From the NCBI GenBank assembly GCA_037043455.1, contig JAWPHD010011014.1, positions 1-64,000 of the forward strand: DNA of 64,000 bases, written 5' to 3'. The notes below the pieces were generated by a model, which saw only the letters and a list, made by a program, of their open reading frames with translations, was not told where the DNA came from and searched no databases. The position numbers and the translations under genes were made by a program. How positions within the stretch are numbered: position 1 is the first letter of the stretch; the number at the start of each line of letters is the position of its first letter. This document shows, in pieces, positions 21,901-33,900 of the stretch. Source of the stretch: Cyrtodaria siliqua. Taxonomy: Eukaryota > Mollusca > Bivalvia > Adapedonta > Hiatellidae.

Positions 21901-24900
21901 CGAAAATCATAAATGTTGAAATTTCGCTTGAAAAAGTCAAGCCATTTTAGTATTTAATTTGGTTTTAATGTTAAGAGATCGCAACTTTTAAAGCCTAAGT
22001 TTGCTCACCTGCTTGAGTCAAGTGCGTATTATGTCGATAAAGAAACTATAAAGGGGTAACCATTGTTGTGTTCAGTGCTGTTTAAGCCTTCTTTCCCAAA
22101 GGACAGGCCTAATGTCGCCCTGTACCATTCAATTAGCAGTAGTATATTAAACATACGATATATAGAGGAAATACTCATTATGCGTTATTTTTCCTTTCAG
22201 TATAATAGTAATATAGTGGATATTACCTGTTTCCATCGTAATATTAATATTGTGTCATCAAATTGTCAAAATATAGTATTATCAAGATCCTACTAGTGGT
22301 GATGGACTGTTTCCGTCGCATTTTGTCATGCATATAGTTACATCAAGATTCTACTATCCTTTCTGAGCAAATGACTTATTGACCTGTTGTGTAGGTTGTG
22401 TGTTGAGCCAAACGTTTTTCAACATTAACATGAGCAATATTAATGATACTTTAATATATCATTAGAACTTGAATTTTTAGAGATAAAAAAGAATAAAATA
22501 TTTTACAGCCAAAATGCTTTGATGGGACTTTATTCCATGTAAATGAGAAAAATGGTCCTATAGAAATCTAAGAACCCAAACGCAATGGCGCCATAGGTCC
22601 GCCCTGTACCACATGCAAAGAGCAAATTAAATTTACATTGGAAAGAACAATCGCAACACAAAGAGCGATGAAGACAGAGTTGCCGACTTGGAACGGTCAG
22701 TAGGCAATATGGACCACTGGTTACCTTTTATTAAAACGTTATTTATTTTATTCAATTCTGTGTTGCTTGGACAGCAGAAAATTAATAAATCTCAATTAAC
22801 TTTAAATACCCTTAATATTATTATTATTATTATATACCAAACTTATATAGCGCCCTTTTCATACACAAGATACGTTCAAAGGCGCTGTACAATAAACATA
22901 AAATATCACAGGAATAAAGGCGGAAAATCACTACTAGTATGAAAATTAACACTAAAAAAAACAACCTCAAAAGCATGTAGCTATAAACTTTCAGAGTGTT
23001 TTAATTTACATTTTTCCAACAGATTAAAACCGTTTTTGGATACGAATTCTAAAATACATTTTACATTTTTATGATGCAACAGAATTTTGCATTGAAAAAG
23101 CCTTATCAAAAACAACTTTCGCACATAAGTTTTTATTTCTTAACCGATTTTAAAAAGTAATGTGTTTTTATTGACCACTAAAAATATCTTTTTCACTGAT
23201 ATACAGTTTATTTAGGTACTAGTTGAAGTAAGTCTTGAAAGTTAAAAAAACAAAAACACCTTTGGATGAAAACAAGACCACCAATCAATAGGGTTTTGAC
23301 GGATTGACCAGATTTGTAAAATTTTAAGAGCGATTAATATCATTTGCTACAAAGGATGGACGAATAACGGTCCTATTTGCTGACTTTTGAGCCGTCGGCT
23401 TAGGTGAGCTAAAGCAACGTTACATACATTAGAATATGAAAATAAAACACGATGGCGTTTCAGTGTATTATATCCGTGTAGTTATATCTTTTATGGACTT
23501 ATGCCAGTTTATCATTAGATACCGGCTAAACTAATGTGTTACTAGTATTTTTATGTTTTTATTAACAAAACCTTTAACGAATAATTCATTGTGCTTTGGT
23601 TTAAATTATCAAAATTGTCATTTCGAACTTGCATTATGACAAATTGCGATATGACTTATTCCATTTCTAAATTCTAGATTTTTTTTTAATTTCCTAATTT
23701 ATTAAATACACATTGATAATTTGTTAAATGCATTATTTAATTAATACATTCGAAGCAATGTTTTGCTTTTCATTAGACTTTAGAAGAAAGTAGATTTGTA
23801 ATATACAAGTTACAAATGCAGAAGTTACAAATGAAAAATGCAAGAATGCAAGAATGCAATAAGTTGACAGTCGCATTGCACTACGAAAATAATAGCTTAT
23901 CACCGGTGTTAGAACACGTTCCTCCCCCTTTTGGCGCTTAAATTGATTTTTTAAAGACAGCCTTTCCAAAGATATTTAAAAAAGGCTAACAGAAAAATAC
24001 TTACCGTGAATTATTTGGGTATTTGTTTTTTAGGCAGTTACGATCACTTTTCTTATTGTTTTTCGCAACGCCGTTAGAGGTGAAAATAACCCACTCACCG
24101 GTAAGGTTTCGTAAGGGTAAAAGCCGTACCGTACCGTATAGTCTCGGCCTATCCAGACCGTATCATGCATATGTCGTACTTGCAGATATCGGTATGGGCA
24201 GATAAGACCAATTTAAGCGCCCACTAGGGATAAGTCGATTTTTATTCACGCGTTTTTTCACGCTCCTAAAGTTGACGTTTGCATGACGTCATGTTGTTAA
24301 TAAACGCACAAAATCAATTGTTAATGCACCAGATTCACTTTTTGACGTCACTTGCTGCTTCTCACAAGTTAAAAGTAAGAAATTAACATTGAAATAAAAT
24401 AAAAACACTTTTTTGAAGTCTCATAGAATCTCTCAAAGTCTTAACGTGAGGGGCGATTTCAAATTTCCAATTTTGACAGGCCTTGCTTCTGAATCCGCTT
24501 CAGTCGTGAAAAAATCGGCCAATCCCGTCATTCACGATACAGTCTCGTGTGTATATCGGGCTTCGGTATGTTAAAAATCTTGATATTTTGTTAGCCGGAA
24601 TGCAACGGCACAAACAATAGTGCACTGTTGCTATGTAAACAATATGACCGTTAGCCACACGTGTTGGTGTATAATTTACGTTGCATGTATGATTCTTAAA
24701 TCAGGTGAAGATTTTATCACAGCTTTCACGTAATTAAACTATTGATGGAGCAATCGGCTAAATGACATTGCAAAATTTGGATGATAACTTTAATTTATAA
24801 TGCAAATTTGTTTTGGCGGGAATCAAAGGTGCGATGACGTAACCAATATGGTAATCTTCGATTTACATTTAAGTAATGCTGCAAAGTAGTGTACGGGATG

Positions 24901-27900
24901 TTGCGAATGAATCCGCCTAACATAGGCGTAGCGAAGAAATCAGAAGCAGGCCGGGTGACAGAGGCTACGTACCGTACCGTACATTCCGAAATATAACGGA
25001 AATAGCAGCTGTGTTACGGAGAATATCGAACATAGTAATGAATAGTTTAGTAACGAATATAATAAACTGCTTCACAGCCGTCAATAAAATTATTTAGTGA
25101 AACGGGATATGCGCAGTGAAGCAGTCTAAGAATCTATCAGGGATTATCGGTTTTGGTAGGATGTAAAATATAAAACGACGCAAGATGTTCATCGATTTAT
25201 TTACATCATATATTAAAACAATTAGCATGCATACATGAAATCGATATATCAGATGTGATTGGATAATAAATATAGATATAAAAATCGAACAGGAAAAGTA
25301 GCATTCAAGAACGACAGTCAACACACACAAACACAGAACAACTTTAAAGATGAATAAAAGGCCAAATAAAACATCACAAACACTAAAGGGCCGACAATAG
25401 GGCTACCTCCTTGTAAAGGTAAGTGGCAAAAAAGGCCGCTGGGGGTTTAAACTAGGTTCTAGGGTGCACCAAACCTCACACTTACCCTATTGTCATCCCA
25501 ATAAAACGGGACAGTGTAAATAAAGAAATCCCCGCCATGAACATTCTCTACAAGGCAGCATTAATAGGCAATACAAGTAAAACACAAAGATGCTCTTGTA
25601 TAAATAAATACCAAAAAAACAATAGCCTGGAAAGCAACAAAGAAGTACTTGGCAGAAGCCAGAGCAACAAGAGAATAAACCATTGAGGGCACGACAAGAC
25701 AAGATTGCAGACAAATATCAAACGTCACCGTCCTTTTGGGCTTTAGGTAGACGTCATCATAGAGTCCACAGCCTGTCCGGTCATCGCACAATTAAAGAGG
25801 AAAGCAATGTGACGAACTGTAAATGAGTCCACCACCAAGCATGCAGTGTATTGCAAAATGATAGGGTCATAACCTCGTTTGATAAACCTTTTAACAAGTT
25901 TAACAAAGATAGTATGAAAGTGATCATGACCAAGGATTTTACGAAGTATGTAAATCACGTCACCATATAAGTCAGGTTGTGATAGTCCTTGTAGCAGAAG
26001 AGTTCTTAAATTACTCTTATATTTGGAAAGAAGATCAGGGTTACGATAATAAAATAATGGGAACGGTTTTACGAATTTTATGGTAACGGTAGTCCTGATG
26101 GAGTAGCCTTTTAGTTATACAAAGATTACGAATGTTAAAGACCTCAACTCGAGTAAAAGCTCTAGAAAAACGAATAAGTGGAGACATATAAGACCCCATA
26201 AGAAGTTGCTCGGGGAACATTCCCCATCTAAATGGGGATAATTGACAATATCAAAATCAAAATCGTCTCTCTTCTCATATATTTTGCTAATTATTTCACC
26301 GTTTTCAATGGAGAGATGTAAATCGAGAAAAGAAGCGTTAGTATCAGAAATATTAGCTTTGTTAAGTTGAAAGTAAAATCCGTGCCGGACTATACATCAT
26401 CCATTAAATGTTAAATTAGAGGTATGAAAAACACTAAGGCAGATTTCAAGTAGCATTCATGCATCTTAACACAGCAGACATACATGACATATAAGCAATA
26501 TTTATAACAATAATACAAAGATTATCCTTGGTAAACAGTTGTTAATCTATTTACATCTTGTCTATAAAATATTGATTTTGATGTAATTGAACTGTTTTAA
26601 AATAACAATTACATGCATTACATGCACATTTGGAGAGTCAGTAATCATTACATGCATATTTGGAGAATAAGTAATTAGTTTACCATTATATTTAATTGAA
26701 ATATGTTATGGGAACTAGCAAAGGTCGTTCATAAATTCGCGAGAAGATGAGATTAACAACGCACCACAAACATCTCTTTATCATACCATACAATTGTTTT
26801 CATCAAAGACTACATTAAATATTTTTATGTTATAATTATTCTAATTCAATGAAGTTTGTTTTGTTTTAGCCACATCGCCACCGAAAACGTCTTTGATAAT
26901 GTATCTCAAAAAATGCGTCGGGGAAAGGTTTGTTAAACTAATAATGTGATTTGCTGTTAGCCTATAGCACAGACCTTATAACGATTATTATTATTAGGTC
27001 TGCCTAAAGTTAGTAACATCTCGAGCCATGTCTGAGAACAATAATTATCAACGCTCAATTATAGATATATGATTAAATCAAATATGCATAAACCATCATT
27101 TTCAAGTAATATATAAAATTATATATCTTAGTATATCTATAGCATACGTTTTACTAAATGTCAATACTATTATTTCAGTTATTATAGTTTGTCCATTTTA
27201 TTCTATGTAACATCCTATATAGCTCTATTAGTCACGTTACACTAAGCTATACTATTCATTACTATTCTCGGTATTCTCCGTATTACGCACCTGCTTTCTC
27301 CATTATCTTTCGGAATGTACGTACCGGATTGTACGCACAACCTTTCGTAAGGGAGACGCTATTATTGTGTCGGTAGTAAATCTCAACTCAGAGTTGTAGT
27401 TCCTTAACAGTCCGAACGGTAGGAAAGCATTACATTGTGTATTTTTAGTCTGATAAGAAATCACAAGAAATCCGCGGATTCACATGTCTCGCCTAACGGG
27501 TGCGGGACTTTAATAAAAATAAAAGATAAATGTTGCTTAAATGAAAGTTTGTAAACATTTTAATAAATAAAAACAATGGAGTTTACAGTTTGTGAGATGA
27601 CATTTGACTGCATTTGTTTAAAAACAAAATGCAATTCTATAAAAAAGATAATCATCCTTGCCAAGTTTGTCCGGCCAGGGGTTCAGCAGACTCTGCCAAA
27701 AATCTTTCAACTGGAACTAGGTGATGATATGTACAATTGGGCTTGGTATTGATCATCCCTGCAACGTTTCTCTAAAATCCGGCCAGGGGTTCAGGAGAAC
27801 TAGTCCGAACAAAGTTTGTGTAGCAAATCCTTTAAAGGGCCTTAATTCCACCAAAAATCTTTTAACAGGAACACGGTGATGATATGCAAGAAGAAGAAGT

Positions 27901-30900
27901 TCTTCCCGTAATATGTAAAACTGATCCAACAAGGATACCTAAGCTCCCATTTAAAGAAAAAAGAAGGTTTATTATGAGAAAAAAAATTTAAAAAAAGAGA
28001 AAAAAATAATATGAAAATGAAACAGAAAAATGAAAATAAAATAAAATAAATGAAAAAAAAAACCTCCCATTTAAAGAACAAAAATAATGTTTCTTATGTA
28101 TTCATGCGCGTCAATGGCGGTCAGTCATATTTTTTCAAGTCAGTGTGTTTCTCCAAGGAAATAATTAAAATCACAAAAACGGGATATATTTTGGACATGT
28201 AAAGTGTAACAAGAACGGTCATAGTATACAATATATGCTATGACGACGAGCGGCAATAAGAATGAAATTTGTAGAATATATTTGTTTTAATTCATTGCAT
28301 TGGAATTAGAGCATCATGTGTGGTTGGTTTGTGTAATCCTGATCTGGCATTTACGTACGAGAGGTGATACAAACTTCCAGAACAGGTTACTCTAGTAATG
28401 ATCCTTTTATTATATACCTCTTACCTAGGCTGATAATTAAAGCCTTGCTCTTACACATCATTAACATAGAAACATTTGCATTGCTATTGCATACACATTC
28501 AATAAAGCATACTATTTCTCGATAAAGTGCAGCGGGAAAATGTATTTAGTTCAGGGCTTCTAAAATCGCCGGTTTATCAGTTCTGTTTCTCCAGAGCGTT
28601 TATCTTTTCAAAATCTCTGTTTAAATCGGTCCAGATAGTTTATCTATCGGTCGTTAAAAAATCTACAATTGCCCTTTACCCTCCTTCTAATATCTTAAAC
28701 TATGCCTTGCGGCAATATTCTATGATCCATAACACGATTGTTTGTCACTCGCTGTGCGAAAGTAGGTCAATTGGACTAAACCATTACCGAGAGTAGGGAG
28801 TTTTCCGGAAGAGTCTATAGCTAGGTAGCATGCCTTTGATGTTCTTTGATATACCGTTAGTCATAAGGTGTTAGCCTGTTTGCTTGTGTCAGTTTGTTTT
28901 TTGAAGTGGCCAAAGCTGGGACTGAAATTTGTTTGCGTCATTAAAAAAAATTAAAATACCGAGCGGTGTTTTTGGTCAAAGATGTGAGAGTGTTAGAACC
29001 GACAAATGAACTCGACTGCCTCCAAATTACATTGGTTACCTCATTTGCAACATCTCGTACACGGCTTCGCAGCATGACTCGAATGTAATACGCAGGTTTC
29101 CATACTGGTAACGTCATACTAGCGTGACGCGCGTCAGATTCCCGCCAAAACGAATTTACATTCAAAATCAAAGTTATCTTCAACATTTTGCAATGCCATT
29201 TAGCCGATTGCTCCATCTATAGTTTATTTACGTGAAATCATTGATAAAACCTTCATCTGTATTGTAAATAACAAACATGCAAAGCAAATCATACATCAAC
29301 ACGTGTGGCAATCGACCATGTTGTTTATGTAGCAACAGTGCACTATTTTCTGTGCCGTTGCCTTCCGGCTAACAGAATGTCAAGATTTTGAACATAGCGA
29401 AGCGCCGTGATACACACTAGGCGGGATCCCGAGGAATGACGGGATTGGCCGAGCGTTCACGATTGTGGTTACCTACCACGGTGATTCTTCACGCGACTTC
29501 CGGTTTATTAGACACTTCTGGTTCAATTCCTCAAATGATCAACAATTTTAATATTGAGTGAAAATTATTCATTCAGTAAAGCGAAGACATGATGTCAGTC
29601 ATTAAAATGTACAAATTGTGATAAAGTAAGTTATAAATAATTCAAATATAATACAAACATAAATTTTAAATAGTTCTCTATATAAATGACTAAACGGAAA
29701 AAATGCATGGTGCAGCTGACATGGTGGGTGGGGTACGGCGATTTTAGTGATTTTTTCAAAATTAGTGCGATTCTTACGGCAGTGAAAACCCTGTACCAAT
29801 TTGCTTTTTAAAATTTTAGAAACCCTGATGTAGTTTGAAGGTGTTGGTGTCATTGGTTTGACCTACTTGATTTGGTTGTATGACGCAACGTCGTCTTGAT
29901 GTTCTCGCGCATAGTGGCGTAAAACTTGCTTGAACCGCTGTTCTATTTTTTAGTAAGATAGTGATACTAATTCTATTTTTAGTAGCATAGTGATAACCTG
30001 TAGTGTGATACAGGTTGTTGTATTCCATTGTAAGAAAATGACGGTACTATGTATATATTATTGACAGGTATATAATAAATATATATATATATACTAATAA
30101 TAAAAAAAAAGCAAAACATCTAGTAAAGTTTGATAAAGTTCAGATGAAAAATGAAAGCCCTATCGTATTAACGAGGCAAAATATAGCATTTTTAACTAAA
30201 CCAAGGGCCATAACTCCGCTGTTATTGGTCCGATCTATCTGGTTTTCGAACTTGTGCGAGCTTTCATTGATATTAACAATCTGGTAAAGTTTGGTAAAGA
30301 TCGGATGAAAAATGAAGGCCTTTGGCCTGTAGAGCTAAAAATCATCAGCTCCAAAAGGTAGGTCAATGTCAAAGATGAAATCCAGGCATCCAAAAAAAAG
30401 ATGCACTACCTAAGACACAACTATGTCGAAATAGAATATGTTTTCTTCCAACGATTAAGCTATAAATTAGGTTTAAAAAATCTAGGTTATAATTCTAGTT
30501 CATGAGAAAGTGATGTAAATGTAACAATTAAAGTTATCTGCCGTTTGCTTGGATGGTGAAGGTCACATCCACATTTGCTTTGTCACGTTGCAATGTACCA
30601 CTCAAGATACAACTATAAGCAAAGTTTGAAAGGTCTTAGTGCATACAGTTTGTGAAAAAGAGACCTAAACGCCAAAATGGAAGGTAAAAATTATAAGGTT
30701 ATCTGCCCTTGCTTCGAGGGTCAAGGTCACTTTCACATTTGCTTTGTCACGTTGCAATGTACCACTCAAGATACAACTATAAGCAAAGTTTTAAAGGTCT
30801 ATACTGCATACAGTTTGTGAAAAAGTGACCTAAACGCAAAAGTTGAACCTAAAAAGTATCAAATTATCTGCCCTTTGCTTGGAGGGTCAAGGTCACTTCC

Positions 30901-33900
30901 ACATTTGCTTTGGCACATTGTCATGTACCACCCAAGATACAACTATAAGCAAAGTTTGCAAGGTCTAGTGCATACAGTTTGTGAAAAAGTGACCTAAATG
31001 CAAAAGTTGAACCTAAAGATTATTAAGTTATCTGCCCTTTGCTTGGAGGGTCAAGGTCACTTCCACGTGTGCTTTATCACATTGCCATGTACCACCCAAG
31101 ATACAACTATAAGCAAAGATTGCAAGGTGTGGTGCATACAGTTTGTGAAAAAGTGACCTAAACGCAAAAGTTGAGCATAAAAATTAGTAAGTTATCTGCC
31201 CTTTGCTTGGAGGGTCAAGGTCACTTCCACATTTGCTTTGTCACGTTGCGATGTACCACCCATGATACAACTATAAGCAAAGTTTGAAAGGTCTAGTGAA
31301 TACAGTTTGTGAGAAAATGACCTAAACGCAAAACTTGAATGTTGACGCCGCCGCCGGAACAGCAACACCTATGTCTCTTTTTTCCTTCGAAAAGGCGAGA
31401 CAAAAACACACTCTGGTAATAATATGATGAATGACTATCAAATGTACATATTTTTAAGTTCATGCTGTACAAAAACAACATTACTGAGGTGGAAAAAAGA
31501 GTTGTATGTACAACTCAGTGTGTCAGGTCCCTGCCAATACTTGAACTTGAATCTCTTTTCTCGAAAGAAAAGCGTGTTTCCTTACACTACAGAGATCGCC
31601 CAGACATCACAAAAAGAGTGTACAAAACTAAGCGAAATTAATAAAGATGTAGATCAAAAGAATGTCAAACTAAAACTATCACAGAAGGTTATTAATAGCC
31701 TTGCAAACGAATACCCCATGACTTACATGTATATGCACAATGTTTGGGGTATGACAGAGGTCACAGTGACCTTATTTTGGTATGCGACACACCGCTATCC
31801 CAAGATGTATCCACATACCAAGTTTGGTATCTCTGAGTGTTATTGTATTGAAAATATGGTCCGGACAAGCATTTTCTATGACAGAGGTCACAGGTCAAGG
31901 TCACAATTACAATATTCTGGTACGCGACACACCGCTATCCCAAGATGTATCCAAATACAAATTTGCTATCTCTAAGACTTAGTGTTATAGTATTGAAAAT
32001 ACGGTGCGTACAAGCATTTTCTATGACAGAGGTCACAGGTCAAGGTCAAAGTCACAGTGGCCTTATTTAGGTATGCGACACACAGCTATCCCAAGATGTA
32101 TCCACATACCAAGTTTGGTATCTCTAAGTGTTATAGTATTGAAAATACGGTGCAGACAAGAGGTGAACGAGTCTGTGGATGCTCTACTGGCTAAATGTGC
32201 AGGGGACGTAACACATTTTCAACATTCATTCAACCGGCACATGGCAATGATATAGACTACTAGTTGTTGAATGCCAGCCAGGGTAGCAGGAGAACTAGTC
32301 TGTACAAAGTGAGTGTATTACAGGGTTCCCACAGTTTTTTGAGAATAAAACTCCGGTCTTTTCCAGGTTTCCCCACAGTTTTCAAGGACAATTTATACCA
32401 GTGTTTGTCCGACACCGTTGTTGCAAAAACGTTAAATTGTTCGCAGTACTAATATGTGACACCACACAAGTTTATTGTTTTTGACAAGTATTGACTTTAA
32501 CCCGCTGTTTTTCAGGCCGTTCTCCCTCCTATGAAGGAAATTTAGTGTTGACATTTAACTTGTTCGCAGACGACATGCTTTATCAATTCAAATGATTAGA
32601 CGCTTGCACATACGGCGGAACATTGCGAGTTTTATTCGTAAATACTCAGCTAAAATCGTCAACATATTTTATGAGTCATCCGGTGAGGTAACGAATTTGT
32701 ACGACAGCGATCGAAAACAAATGTACAATTTGAGGTTCACATTTCATTGATCAGAGCATTAACACATCTTTACGATTGTTCACGAATATCAATGGTTAAT
32801 TGTTATTGGCTTACTAGGCCCACGTTCACCATTCGCCAAATCGCCATAGGCGAAAAGTAACCTGAACTGGCGAATGAAAACCGTAAGAAATGCACACCAA
32901 ATTCGCCAGACATCGGCGAATCCAAATTTCCGACCAATTTTGTCTAAAAGATCTCGGAAAATCCCGTATTCTAATTAACAAAGTATTTCACTGTTTATAA
33001 TCCACTATCCCGCTGAGTGTTTTAGCTAATTAGTGACAATCCATTTAGATAGATAAACTAATTATGGCAGCGTTTATTGAAAACCACTGTCATATTGTCG
33101 GTGCGATAGACTCCGCCCACTGTTCCGCCTCTTGCTGTCAATCAACTGGTTTGTGTCCCCGTGCTCAACATTATCTACAGATTTAACTGTGTGATCGAGC
33201 CGGGTAAACATCAAATGTGGCGCCCTCTAGCGGCCAAAATGGCTGATCAAAACAGAAAGTTTGAAAATGTTTGTTTACGAATTAGCCAGAGATATTAAGC
33301 CCGTCGGTGTTTTCGAACTTTACGATCACTGATAAGTGTTTAAGGGACACATGGCAATCTTGATGTTTTAAAAACTAACGGCGTCCTGTTAGTTTTTCTA
33401 CATAAATTGCATTTGTTCAATCATTAATGTTAATTATAACAATTGTATTAAGCCATTTGTTTTTGCATATTATTGCACCAGAAATATATTAAAACTTATA
33501 GTATAATAAGACGAAATAGTGAATACTTAAAATTTTATTTATTTAAATGTAACCAGGGTAAAAATAGATGATACTGGATATATAAATTGAGACACCCATT
33601 TCAAATACTGCAAGATTGCCATGTGTCCCTTTAAGTGCCTACTAATTAGTTGTACACACGGTAGCGTAAACTGAATTTGAAACAATGGCAAGTGTGAACC
33701 GGTGTTTGATCGGCTGTTTCTGAATTTGGTTCATTTTATGGTTGATTGTTCAAAATTCAAAATATTGGTGTATGTAGCATTTCTGAATTTGCAGCGCGAT
33801 CTTTCTAGCTTCTTTGGAACTCGTGTTAGTTGAACTCGTTGTATAAGCCTCAGTTTAGCCTTACATTCTTTAAATATATTGCTATTTATTTTATTTCTCT

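Larger units (their letters stand above)
21665..23570. other. Intron 2, first part: no gene recognised
   Basis: Short ORFs without family resemblance. It holds a PLE family-2 tail scrap and a TATATAGCGCCC repeat fragment. Confidence 0.5.

Noticed and set aside
27842..28081. 79-codon minus ORF, Phe-rich
   Set aside because: Arises from A-rich low-complexity DNA.
31424..31975. 183-codon plus ORF
   Set aside because: It spans tandem repeat units; its internal peptide repeats simply follow the DNA repeat.
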